DNA from: an uncultured Acetatifactor sp.
GTDB taxonomy: Bacteria > Bacillota > Clostridia > Lachnospirales > Lachnospiraceae
Length of the DNA stretch: 14,262 nt
Direction of reading: 5' to 3'
Assembly (NCBI GenBank): GCA_910585805.1
Contig: CAJUFB010000096.1
Location: 1 to 14,262 of the forward strand
A program made the position numbers and the translations under genes. Position 1 is the first letter of the stretch; every line of letters begins with the position of its first letter. The notes under the pieces are model-generated. The model was not told the DNA's origin. It did no database searches and saw nothing but the letters and a program-made list of their open reading frames with translations. Below are positions 1 through 9,700 of this stretch, in pieces.

Positions 1-2
1 AA

Positions 3-1523
3 ACCTTGATTTTCCAGTGTTTTCAAAAGTATCGTTATCTAACGTCAGCTTTTGAAAGACCGGATTTTAAGCGCATGATTGAGGATATTGAAAGCGGGAA
101 AATCAACACGGTCATTACAAAAGACCTCTCACGTCTTGGGCGTGACTACTTGCAGACGGGATATTATACCGAAGTATATTTCCCGGGCAAGAAGGTACGC
201 TATATCGCAATCAGCGATGGGATTGACACCGCTACGGGGTACAATGAGATGGCTCCGTTCAAGAACCTGTTTAACGATTTTTACGCACGGGATATTTCAA
301 AGAAAATCCGCAGCACCATGACCACGAAGGCAAGGGCGGGCATCTACCACAGCACCGTGCCGCCGTTCGGCTACCGGAAATCGCTGGAGGACAGCCACAA
401 GCTGATACCGGATGCGGAAACCGCACCGATTGTACGGCGTATGTATGAGCTTGCCGTGCAGGGCAAAGGCTACAAAGCAATCGGCAACGTGCTGAAAAGG
501 GAGCGCATACCGATACCGGCATACTGGCACCACATCAGAGGCGAACGGACGTGGGCGGGTTTTCAAGGCGAGGGGCATATCTCCAACTATATGTGGAACG
601 AAACCACAATAAAATGGATACTCTCGCACGAGGTCTACATCGGGAGCCTTGTGGCGCAGAAACAGTCAAAGCTGTTCAAGGTCGGCAAAAACTATGTGAA
701 GCCCAAAGACGAGTGGGTGGTGGTAAAGGACATTTTTGAGCCGATTGTGGACTTGGAACTGTGGGAGCGTGTGCAGGAAGTCAATGGGAAGCGCAGGCGG
801 ATGTGCAAGGCAAAAAGGGAGCCGAGTATCTTTTCCGGCATTGCCTACTGCCCGGACTGCGGCAGGCGAATTTCATTCTTCCCTGAAAAGACAAGCAAAA
901 ACAATCCTGAAAAGACTTATTTTGGCTCATGCCAGAACTACAAGGCGAACGGGCCGGACGGATGCACGCCGCACCGCATCAAGGAGCAGGACTTGTACGA
1001 TATTGTCCTCAAAGACATAAGGGAATGGGCAGCAATGGCACTGTCGGACAAGCAGGCAGTCCTTGGCAGGGTTATGGAACAGCAACAGATTAACAGTACC
1101 GTGGATTATGGTTTGGTTGAGGGAAAAAGGCGAACCATTGAGAAAAGGCTTGGGGAAATCGAGAAAGTCATAAGCAAGCTGTATGAGGATTACGCACTCG
1201 GCAGACTTGCGGGGGCAAGCATAGACAACCTTATGCCGAAGTACCAGAGGGAGCAGGAAGAACTCAAAAAACAGCTTTCCGCATTGCAGGAGCAGTCGGC
1301 AGAGCATGACGCTACAGAGCAGAATGCGGGGAAGTGGATAAGCCTGATCCGGCAGTACAGTGACCTGAAGGAATTAAATTCTTGTATCATCAATGAACTT
1401 ATCACAAAGATTTTAGTGGGCGACAAACGCCGGGTAAATGGTGAGAAAGTTCAGTCTATCGAAATCCATTACCGTTTCATCGGAAATCTGACCGACAGCG
1501 GGAATGGGGAAACAATTCAATAA
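3..1523 (+). CDS. Large serine recombinase (TnpX/TndX type), 5' end missing
   Basis: This is the bulk of a large serine recombinase that would excise or integrate a mobile element. The reading frame is open from the window edge and no convincing start is seen; the TTG at 6 is only the first possible initiator. Counting from that TTG, the second half of the resolvase catalytic domain is clear (FERPDFKRM at about 15-25, KDLSRLGRDY at about 39-48). A Recombinase domain follows at about 110-235, a zinc ribbon (C282, C285, C309, C320) and then a charged coiled coil leading into a DUF4368-like C-terminus. The first ~60-70 residues, which carry the catalytic serine, are not visible. The residues just before FERPDF do not look like the usual 'DDGxSGTN' lead-in of this family, so the gene may be genuinely disrupted rather than merely cut by the window edge. 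Function in mobile DNA is certain; activity is doubtful. Confidence 0.88.
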   Translation, partial: TLIFQCFQKYRYLTSAFERPDFKRMIEDIESGKINTVITKDLSRLGRDYLQTGYYTEVYFPGKKVRYIAISDGIDTATGYNEMAPFKNLFNDFYARDISKKIRSTMTTKARAGIYHSTVPPFGYRKSLEDSHKLIPDAETAPIVRRMYELAVQGKGYKAIGNVLKRERIPIPAYWHHIRGERTWAGFQGEGHISNYMWNETTIKWILSHEVYIGSLVAQKQSKLFKVGKNYVKPKDEWVVVKDIFEPIVDLELWERVQEVNGKRRRMCKAKREPSIFSGIAYCPDCGRRISFFPEKTSKNNPEKTYFGSCQNYKANGPDGCTPHRIKEQDLYDIVLKDIREWAAMALSDKQAVLGRVMEQQQINSTVDYGLVEGKRRTIEKRLGEIEKVISKLYEDYALGRLAGASIDNLMPKYQREQEELKKQLSALQEQSAEHDATEQNAGKWISLIRQYSDLKELNSCIINELITKILVGDKRRVNGEKVQSIEIHYRFIGNLTDSGNGETIQ

Positions 1524-1547
1524 AAAATCCAGTTAAAAACAATTTAG

Positions 1548-1579
1548 CTGTAAAAACCGTCTTTAACGGTAATTTACAG
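1548..1579. other. Hairpin downstream of recombinase gene
   Basis: CTGTAAA and ACCGT pair with ACGGT and TTTACAG around a short CTTTA loop, giving an imperfect 12-bp stem with small internal bulges. It begins 24 bases after the recombinase stop. No T-run follows, so it is not a classical intrinsic terminator. It may be a processed 3' end, a regulator site or part of the recombinase's element end; the sequence does not decide. Confidence 0.5.
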
Positions 1580-1596
1580 ATGTAAATGTATAACGA

Positions 1597-1647
1597 GTGA
1601 GCGCTTCTGCAAAACCAGGACAAAAGGCGGCAAATGAATGCGCTCAC
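1597..1647. repeat. Inverted repeat GTGAGCGC / GCGCTCAC
   Basis: Perfect 8-bp arms at 1597-1604 and 1640-1647, separated by 35 bases. The hexamer ACGAGT also occurs directly repeated at 1593-1598 and 1646-1651. The repeat lies between the recombinase and the BrxA-like remnant, about 65 bases before the latter's start, so it could be an operator for that gene or a recombination site. Neither role is proven. Confidence 0.45.
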
Positions 1648-1712
1648 GAGTATATCATCAGAAGAATGGGAAAGCGGAGTATGGAAAGTAAAAATGAGGA
1701 GGAACAAACTGC

Positions 1713-2195
1713 ATGATAGAGAGAAGAGAATACAGCGCCGGCGCAGTAAAAATGTCCTTCTGGTTCATGGAGTTTCTTAAGGTAGTGGGACTGCTTGCCT
1801 CCGGAAAAAGTTTCGATGAGGTGAGAAAGCTGAATCGTGAGGAGAACGCCTTTCGTGAGATTTTGCTGAACGCAGTCGTGCATAAGGACTATAGTGCGTG
1901 CAATCCTATTCAGATTAGCGTCTACGAAGATAAAATATATCTGGAATGATGGGGAGATGACATCAGGTTTAGACTCAACAGATAAACTGTTCATGAAACA
2001 TTCTTCTAAGCCGTATAACCCCAAGTTGGCAGGCGTTTTCTTAACAGGAAAATGCATTTTGGCACCAGGATGGGAAAGGATTACCAGTTGCTTAGCAGCA
2101 CCTGGCAGCTGCCTTTGCAGCGGGATTTCTTTGAGCGGTATCTAAAGAACGCGAAAGAGCGCACGGTTGTGATTACGGATAATGAATCAGTATAA
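1713..2195 (+). pseudogene. Frameshifted fusion remnant: BrxA-like (DUF1819) head joined to AlbA_2/HATPase_c_4 tail
   Basis: A good ribosome binding site (AGGAGGA, 1697-1703) precedes the ATG by about 10 bases. Residues 1-46 (start MIERREYSAGAVK; motifs SFWFMEF and GKSFDEVRKLNREEN) resemble the N-terminus of BrxA, a BREX phage-defence protein normally around 200 residues long. At about nt 1850 the frame runs directly into a different family: REILLNAVVHKDYS...PIQISVYEDKIY is typical of the C-terminal part of COG2865 AlbA/HATPase_c_4 proteins. The frame ends at a TGA (1947-1949). Shifting one base near 1938-1943 restores the expected continuation IWNDGEM...NPKLAGVF up to about 2145. A third frame (ATG 2052, stop 2195, 47 aa, ending NAKERTVVITDNESV) is open over the last part and may belong to yet another gene. 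I read this as a deletion scar of a defence island. BrxA assignment is moderate; AlbA_2-type assignment is good. Confidence 0.65.
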
Positions 2196-2251
2196 GGCTA
2201 CCGTCCGAATTCCGCTATGGAGGGAAGGGGCGGTAACCTTATTTTATATTT
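2192..2251. terminator. Probable terminator between the remnant and the lipoprotein gene
   Basis: ATAAGGCTACCG (2192-2203) pairs with CGGTAACCTTAT (2231-2242), a 12-bp stem with one C/A mismatch that becomes a G-U wobble on the minus strand. T-rich sequence (ATTTTATATTTT) follows on the plus strand. The 27-base loop is long. It directly follows the stop of the minus-strand gene at 2252, so it may serve convergent transcription. Confidence 0.45.
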
Positions 2252-2992
2252 TCAGTAAATCTCATTCTCGCCTTCCGGTGCGCCAGCTTCGGTCTGCAGA
2301 ATATTGTCTACCATAACCATCCGTTCCTCCATCTCCGCATTCAGAATATAAACTTCCACGCCTGTGCTGACCCGTTTCAACTCGTGGATGTACTCATAAT
2401 CATTCTCATCCAGCTTGATTGTCTGGAGTAATGTTCCGTTGCTGTCATACAGGCCGTTCCAGAACTCATAGACTACGGTGTCCATAGAAAAAAGAATATC
2501 GTCCTTCGTATCGTCCTCCCCGTACCAGGTGAGAAGCGCGCCGAAGAATTCCTTGTCCCACTGCCGGGTTTCGGTGTTGTAAAAGCCATAATAGCTCACA
2601 TTGGGGCTGATATGCCCTTCCACAATCCAGTATCCGTCCACGGCCTTTATATCGGGAATGGCGTTTACACTGTCCGCCCGGTCCTTTATATCAATCGTTT
2701 CCCCGTCCAGCACTACGGTGGTACGGGCGCCGAAGTACGCTTCGCCGCCGTTTTCGGAGGTTACTTTTCGGAATTCGCCATTTTCGCCGGGCAGTGGTTC
2801 AATGCCGGTTTCTTCCAGGGTGCCGCGCTTGGCTTCCGTTTCCCGGTTATCTGCCTCCGTCATCTGGCTTTCGGATTCAGTTTTGCTTTCCGCATCTGCC
2901 ATTCCGCACCCGCCAGGGCCTGCGGCGGACAATACCGCGACGCATCCCAGAGTTACGGTCAGTTTTACGGTCTTTGCTTTATATTTTTTCAC
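2252..2992 (-). CDS. Putative lipoprotein, unknown function
   Basis: I chose the GTG at 2992 (246 aa): a GAGGT ribosome binding site lies 8 bases upstream, and the start places a classic signal peptide at the N-terminus (MKKYKAKTVK then a hydrophobic stretch to about residue 24). The open frame extends a further 49 codons upstream to an ATG at 3139, but that extension has no signal character. A candidate lipidated cysteine is C29 (GPGGC), a poor lipobox; C16 (TLGC) is another candidate. A Ser/Thr/Glu-rich linker (about 31-60) follows, then a soluble domain with GYWIVEGHISPNVSYYGF and YNTETRQWDKEFFG. I recall similar 'NTET...GA.LTW' sequences in uncharacterised clostridial lipoproteins but no function. 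It is divergent from the GH85 gene and stands alone. A weak promoter (TTGCAG, 19-bp spacer, TATACT; 3089-3059) may lie upstream. Confidence 0.7.
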   Translation of the reverse strand: MKKYKAKTVKLTVTLGCVAVLSAAGPGGCGMADAESKTESESQMTEADNRETEAKRGTLEETGIEPLPGENGEFRKVTSENGGEAYFGARTTVVLDGETIDIKDRADSVNAIPDIKAVDGYWIVEGHISPNVSYYGFYNTETRQWDKEFFGALLTWYGEDDTKDDILFSMDTVVYEFWNGLYDSNGTLLQTIKLDENDYEYIHELKRVSTGVEVYILNAEMEERMVMVDNILQTEAGAPEGENEIY

Positions 2993-3428
2993 AATTTGAT
3001 ACCTCGATACCCTTTCTTTGCCTGTGTCATTGGAATTATCCTGTAAAGGATACCGTAAAGTATAGCCCTTCTTTGCATCATTTCTGCAAATTACCTGCAT
3101 CATTTTGTACTCATGGCCGGAATATTTGCCGGCTGTCATGTATAATGAGTGAGGGTATCCCCTATGAAAAGGTTTTCCTGGTCTGCAATGAACGGAATAT
3201 TGCTTCTCTGATGGTCATTTTGCTGACCCTTCTTAGAATGATTTTAGTGGGGACCCGGCGGACAGAGGATTCCGGAGCGAATGCAGAGCGCCGAGGACAT
3301 TTCTAAAAGATGGGATTCTTTTTCATACTATAAAATATCATCTGTACACTTTCCCATAACAGTATAAAAATATAGAATAATAAATGGACAGATTGAGGAA
3401 AGACAATAAAAAATATTTGTGAAAATCA

Positions 3429-3563
3429 CGATTGCCATGCAAAGTGGCGCGTTGCTGATGCACAATACGTACAAAGCGGGAAGGCTTTGATCACCGGATG
3501 ATTTGTTTCGGCCCGGTTGAATGAAAGCTTGTTTGTGCAGTTTACACATTTGAATGGCAATCG
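3429..3563. repeat. 135-bp imperfect palindrome upstream of GH85 gene
   Basis: The outer arms CGATTGCCATGCAAA (3429-3443) and TTTGAATGGCAATCG (3549-3563) are complementary at 14 of 15 positions. Nested inside are TGCACAA (3459-3465) with TTGTGCA (3533-3539), AAAGC...GCTTT near 3473-3488, and ACCGG...CCGGT near 3492-3517. The whole segment can therefore fold into a long branched hairpin. No reading frame spans it. It may be a MITE-like insertion or a structured leader RNA; no clear target-site duplication is visible at the ends. Confidence 0.55.
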
Positions 3564-3689
3564 AAACAAAATCCTGAAAGCCATACAGATTCGGGCGCTT
3601 CGGGAAAATATAAGTGAAGGAGGAAAACGGGATAGAAGGTGCAGGTTCAGGCAGGACGGCGCCGGAGAAATTGATTGATGCCGTAAAAA

Positions 3690-3704
3690 TCGGGAAAATC
3701 CCGA
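3690..3704 (+). promoter_or_regulatory. Small hairpin just upstream of the GH85 ribosome binding site
   Basis: TCGGGA and TCCCGA form a perfect 6-bp stem around AAA. It lies 8 bases before the AGAGGAG ribosome binding site (3711-3717) that precedes the ATG at 3724. It could stabilise the 5' end of the mRNA or modulate initiation; it may also be incidental. Confidence 0.3.
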
Positions 3705-3723
3705 ATAAAGAGAGGAGAAGGAA

Positions 3724-6700
3724 ATGAGGAAGAAGAAACGCTTAAAAAAGCTATTGTCCGTACTCTGCGCCGCGTCTATGGTAGTGCCATCCTACGGCGG
3801 CATGGGGAAGGTGGAAGCAGCGGGGGCGACATTGGGCTATTGGCCTGAGCCGCTGGAGATTTCCAACGAGTATTATTACAGGAATGAGACGCTGCAGCCT
3901 TACGGGAGCTGTTTCCAGATTGACGAATTGAAGAACTGGAGCCCGGACAACGACCCGGACGCCCGTTATAACCGCGGCTCGATTCCGCTGCGGGAGCGCT
4001 GGATGGGACCCAATGTCAATCCGCTGGCCTCCAGGGACGCAAAGGTGTATCCCCTTGCCATGGCCAACGCCAGGGCGAGTCAGGCGGCATCCCAGGGTGG
4101 AGACGGGGATTTCGTATATGCATTTAATAATTTCCAGTATGTGGACACCTATAATTTCTGGGGGGGTTCTTCGGGGGAAGGCCCTGTCGCGATTCCCTCC
4201 CCGGAGGTGATTGACTCCGCCCACCGCAATGGGGTGCCTGCTACCGGAACCATCTTTCTCCCCTGGGGGGATTCTACATATGGAAGCCAATTTGTCAGAG
4301 AGATGGTGGAGAAAAGCGCAGACGGCAGCTACCCGGCGGCGGATAAGCTGATAGAGATTGCGCAGTACTATGGATTTGACGGTTATATGTTCAATACAGA
4401 ATCCGGGAGCAGTGTTGCGGGTTTTAAAGAGTTCCTGGTTTACCTGCAGGAAAATAAACCGGACAATTTTACCATTACCTGGTACAATGGTTCGGGAAGC
4501 TTAACTGAAGGCAGCATCAAAAGCTGGATGCAGGACGGGGACACCCGGATTACCGACGAGTGGTGGCTGGATATGAGTGGAGGCGGCTATGTGGACAGCA
4601 CAATCCAGGCGGCTGAGGCGTGCGGCGTGGATCCCTGGAATATCCATTCCACCTGGGAATACTGGCCCATGTCCGGCAATGCCAAGGGCGGCAGCTATAA
4701 GACGAGACTTGACGAGAACGGTATCCTGAAATGCAGCCTGGGGATTCTGGCGCCCACATGTTCCCTGACTTCCGCTACCAGTTCGGATGATTTCCTGAAC
4801 GATGAAGATCAGAGGCTGTGGGTAGGGCCGAAGTACGACCCTTCCTCCGACTACCGTCCGGATAATGAATTCTGCGGGTTTGCTAACCTGGTGGCTGACC
4901 GTACCCCTGTGATCGGCACAGATTTTGTGACGAACTTTACCACTGGAAACGGTTATCAATTCTATGAAGACGGCGTAGTGGTGGGCAAGGAGAACGGATG
5001 GTATAACCGTTCCCTGACGGATGTGCTTCCTACCTGGCGGTGGATTATTGATTCCGAAGGCCAGAAGCTTTCTGCCAAGGTTGATCTGGACGACGCCTGG
5101 TATGCAGGATCTTCCCTGAAATTCTATGGTTCTATGGACGCGGGGAAGGCCAACCATGTGAAGTTATACAGCTCCCAGCTTGAGCTTACTTCAGAGAGCA
5201 AATTTAAGATGATTTATAAGACGCCGAAGGCGGGCGTGAATGTCTCCCTGGGCCTGTGTTTTGGGGATACCTACGCTGATGAGAATTTTAAGTTCTATCC
5301 TCTGAACATTACTTCGGATGGAAGCTGGTCCACAGCTTCTATCGATGGATTCGGGGAGGACGCTGGCAAGACGGCCATTGCAATATCCCTGAAGTTTGAA
5401 GCGCCGGACGGCGTGGAGGATTATGCCATCAATGTGGGGCAGATGGGATTCACAACGGACGAGAGCGCTCCGGGTGCTGTCTCCAATGTGACGCTGGACG
5501 AGGTGATTTATCCTACGGATAAGATTATGGAAGCCCGTGTATATTGGGAGAAGGCGGCGAATGCCTTTATGTACCGGATTTTCCGTGTCTATGATGACGG
5601 AACCCGGGAATTTGTAGGGGCCACCCCCAATACGGCTTTTTACCTGGGAACCCTTAACAGGGATGGTCAGGAGGATGTCTGCAAATTTGAGGTTATCCCC
5701 TATACCGAGAATTGTGTCAAAGGGGAGGCGACCCGATTCACCATTGGCTGGCCTGATGTGGTGGAGAATGGCTTTGTTGATGCCTGGGACGAGGGACCGA
5801 ACCTTGCCCTGAAACGCCCCGCAGTTGCCAGTGTCGCAGCTACCGATGACGGTTCTGTGCATTTGCTGGTGGATGGCGTTATCCCCAGCAGTAAATGGTG
5901 TACGACTAGAACTTCGGCTTATGCGGTTATTGACCTGGGTGAAGACAAGACATTTGAGCGCTGGGTGGTCTGGCATGCCAACTGTCCGGGGGCAGGCGAG
6001 AGTCCGGACATGAATACGGTAGAGTTTGACCTGCAGTATGCTCCCGATGACGGTGAGCCGTTGATTACCGGGGATAACGATAGAGAACGCGCCAGAGTAG
6101 CGAGTATGTCCTTTACGAAGGCGGATGAGGTAAAGAATAATAAGCTGGATATCACGGACCGTGTTCTGGCGGAGCCTATCACGGCGCGTTATGTGAAATT
6201 GAATGTGACTAAGAGCGACAATTCGGCCTGGCACGCAATCCGTATCTACGAATTCCAGCTTTTTGAGAAGGGATATCCGGGCCTGAGCAACAGCTCTTCG
6301 CCTTATGCCAGGAACGTGACGGTGAAGAATCGCGAGGGTGCAAATGATACTGTAGTTATAAATAATGTCCCTATGAAATATTCTTCCGGGACCTATGGCG
6401 ATCATAATGGCGTATTCCATGAAGACACCGGGAAAGTGCGTCTGTACGACAGCATAGACAGCACGGAGCCGATTGCAGTGGTGAAGGCTGTGCAGCCAGA
6501 TGAAGCTTATAAGCAGTTGGCCGTAGGGATTGCCAGATTCTCCGGACTGGAGCTGAATCCGGAGGGTGGCCGCCTGTATTATGACGTTCTGGACGGTTCT
6601 GGTCCAGAGGTTTTAAGCACACGCCGCGCAAGCGTATACTATGCGCCGGAACCCGGGGCGGGAAGAGAAGTTGCGAAATCTCCCGATAACGTGACCCTGG

Positions 6701-9700
6701 TGCGTACTACTGCAGGAAACCAATTGCGCAAGCAGTATGCAATCATGACGGCTACTGGACTGGAGGATGGTTCCGAGATCAAGATATTTGCGTCTGAGGA
6801 TGCCGATTATCCGATTCTCCATTCCCTCCCTGCCAAGAACGGTGTCATTCGGCTAGAGCGGGTGCCGTTGGAAGTAGGAGGCGGCAAGGTATATTATGAA
6901 GTACATCAGCAGGGCAAGGTAGATTCTGAACGCCTGTCACAGGAGTATGGAGATCCCATGAGCTTGTCCGCGGATCTGTCAGGTCTGAAAGAGCTGATCA
7001 GCAAATGTGAGGCGATCCAGGAGGAGAACTGTACCGCTGAGACATGGGCAGTGCTTGCCGAAAAATTGTCCGCGGCCAGGACTGTGGCGTCTGGAAGCCC
7101 TACTGCTGCAGAGGCAGAGGCTGCGCGTGCGGAATTAGCTGATGCATATGCAGCGTTGCGGTTCGTGGGCAACGCCCAGCGGCTGGCGGAACTTTGCGAC
7201 CAGTTTGAGGCTGCATATCAGGAAGAGTTGTACACGGTATCCAGCTATGAGGTCTTTAAGGCAGCGCTGGATGCGGCCAGGGCTGCGGTGGAAGGCAGAA
7301 ACAGCAGCGCATACGAGGTAGAGCAGCTCAGGATTGCACTGGAGGCTGCTGTGCGGCAGTTGGAACTGGTAGTTGAGATTACTGGCGTGACAGTTAGCCC
7401 TGCGGAGCAAGAGGTAGAAAAGGGCGGCAGCGCTACGTTTACCGCTGTAGTCGCTGGCGCGACGGCGGAGCCGAGGCCCAGTCAGAAGGTGACCTGGACG
7501 CTGGTCGGCAATACCAGCGAGGAAACCACCCTGAAGGAAGGCGTGTTGCAAGTGGCGGAAGATGAAACGGCCGAGAGGCTGACCATCACGGCAACGTCTG
7601 TGGAGGATGTGAACTTCTCTGGAAGCGCTGTAGCTATTGTAGTGGAAGGACAGGTTGGAGAGCTTGTGCGCTACTCTGATAATGCTGTGATTATTGCTAC
7701 CAATGGCGCCAGTGACACGGCGGGACCTGATAAGCTGTTTGACAGGAATTTTACGGATGTTGATACAGGGAAATGGTGTGTGGACGGCAATAATAAGTGG
7801 GTGGCGTTTGATACCGGCAAGGATAGGGGTATCACTCAATTGAAGCTGTACCATGCCGGGTCAAATAATGAGTACTCCCCGGCGCCCGGTAAGATAAATA
7901 CGTCGGCATATGAATTCTATACATTGGATACCAGCAAGATTACCGTGGAAGAGCTGCTGGCTAAGTCAGAGTCAGAAAGGAATACACTGCTGGCTGATAA
8001 CGCTTACTGGAAGCCGCTGGCCCAGCGTACCAACAACCTGGATGACGTTACCACAGATGACTTTGATGCTGTGACAGGGCGTATCTTCAAACTCAATATC
8101 AGCAAGACGGATGATACAGGTTGGGGAGCTACTGTGCGGTTGTATGAAGTTGAGCTGTACGGGGAACCTGAGCTTGCATCCGGGAATGCACAGGTTCTTG
8201 GCGTAAAAGATGCTGCTGTTGCGAATGAGGGGCCGGAGAATGTCTTTGATGGTGATTATGGGACAAAATGGTGTAGTGAGAAAACTCCCAACTGGCTTGT
8301 ATTCAAGCTGGCTAGGCCCTCTGAGGTGAAACGACTGAAGGTTACCCACGCGGGTGCGGGTATACCTCCTGAGGATGAACGGTTTAATACAAATGATTTT
8401 GCACTGCAGGTATTAGATACCAGCAAGATATCCGAGACTGCTTTCCTGGCGCTGAATGAGACTGAGCAAATAGCTGCTATGGAAGACGATGGTAATTGGA
8501 AAACCGTTAAGGAATATACGGAAAACGAACAAAATATCACAAATGATGAAATTTCAGTAGATGGAAAGGTACAGATCCTGCGCTTTGTCGTGACTAACGC
8601 AGACGATAACTGGTGGGGTGGACCGGATACAATCCGAATTTTCGAGATAGAGCTATTCAGAGTAGTGGATCCGGAGTCGGGGATTACGGTTAGCATTATG
8701 CCGGAAATTTTGGAAGTGGACGGAAATCCTGGCCAGAAAGGGCAGTTTACAGCTCTTGTGGAAGGCGCGAATAACCAAGAGGTGACTTGGAGCATCTCTG
8801 GTAATACCAGCAGCGAGACTATGATTGGGAACGGGCAGTTGTTCTTTGGAAGCGACGAGACGGCTACAGAAATGACAGTGACGGCTGTTTCAGTGGAAGA
8901 TCCTACCAAGAGCGCCACTGCTACCGTCAAGGTTACGCCTGCAGCGACCGAGGAGCCCGGTGCAACAGAAGAACCCGGTGCAACCGAGGAGCCTGGCGCA
9001 ACGGAAGAACCCGGAACCACTGAGGAGCCTGGAACGACGGAAGAACCCGGAACCACTGAGGAGCCTGGAACGACGGAAGAACCCGGAACCACTGAGGAAC
9101 CTGGAACGACGGAAGAACCCGGAACCACTGAGGAGCCTGGTGTAACAGAAGAACCCGGAACCACTGAGGAACCTGGAACGACGGAAGGACCCGGAACCAC
9201 TGAGGAACCTGGAACAACGGAAGAACCTGGAACAACTGAGGAACCTGGAACGACGGAAGAACCCGGAGCAACTGAGGAGCCTGGTGTAACAGAAGAACCC
9301 GGAACCACCGAGGAGCCTTCCGAACCTGGTGATCCATTACCGGGCGAGTGGGAAGAGGACGAAGATGGAAATGAGTACTGGTATGAGGACGGGGAGATAC
9401 AGGGAACCGAAGGAAGAGGCAAGGAGATTTATGACCCTGTCACCGATGCATGGTACTGGCTGGATGCCGTAGATGGCGGCAGGAAAGCAGTAAACAAGGA
9501 TGTTTATCTGGAATCTGCAGGCGGAAGCCTGTCAGAGAACGTGAACGGAACCGGCAAGTGGGTTCGTTATGACGAGAATGGCCAGATGGTAAAAGGCTGG
9601 GATACCACGGAAGCGGGAACCTGGTACTTTGATCAGATTTATGGTACCATGGCAAAAGGCTACGTAGAGATTGAAGGAGCTCTTTACTATTTTGACAGGA

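Larger units (their letters stand above)
2993..3723. other. Divergent intergenic region between lipoprotein and GH85 genes
   Basis: About 730 bp with no convincing gene. From left to right it holds the 5' leader of the lipoprotein gene with a possible weak promoter, a GCCGG/CCGGC hairpin near 3117-3132, and a TATAAT box at 3141-3146 with no clear -35. A 53-codon reading frame (about 3145-3306, MSEGIPYEK...) has one hydrophobic segment but no ribosome binding site. Further right come a weak AT hairpin (3305-3322), an AT-rich stretch (3325-3420), the large imperfect palindrome at 3429-3563 and the leader of the GH85 gene. I could not place a confident promoter for the GH85 gene. Its leader could be long, with the palindrome inside the transcript. 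Confidence 0.6.

Noticed and set aside
3145..3306. 53-codon frame with one hydrophobic segment (possible small membrane protein)
   Set aside because: No ribosome binding site; its start overlaps a TATAAT box and no relatives are recognised. Kept only as part of the intergenic description.
3521..3542. Possible catabolite-response (cre) site near TGAAAGCTTG
   Set aside because: It lacks the central CG and the symmetric right half of the cre consensus.
5191..6420. 409-codon minus-strand frame within the GH85 gene
   Set aside because: Antisense to recognisable Fn3-like and discoidin modules, with no recognisable domain or ribosome binding site.
8944..9321. CRISPR-like regular repeats
   Set aside because: The repeats are contiguous 18/36-bp units without spacers and are translated as part of a large protein.
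8256..9422. 388-codon minus-strand frame rich in PGSSV repeats
   Set aside because: It is the mirror of the TEEPG repeat tract of the GH85 gene; the repeats keep all frames open. No start signal or independent domain.
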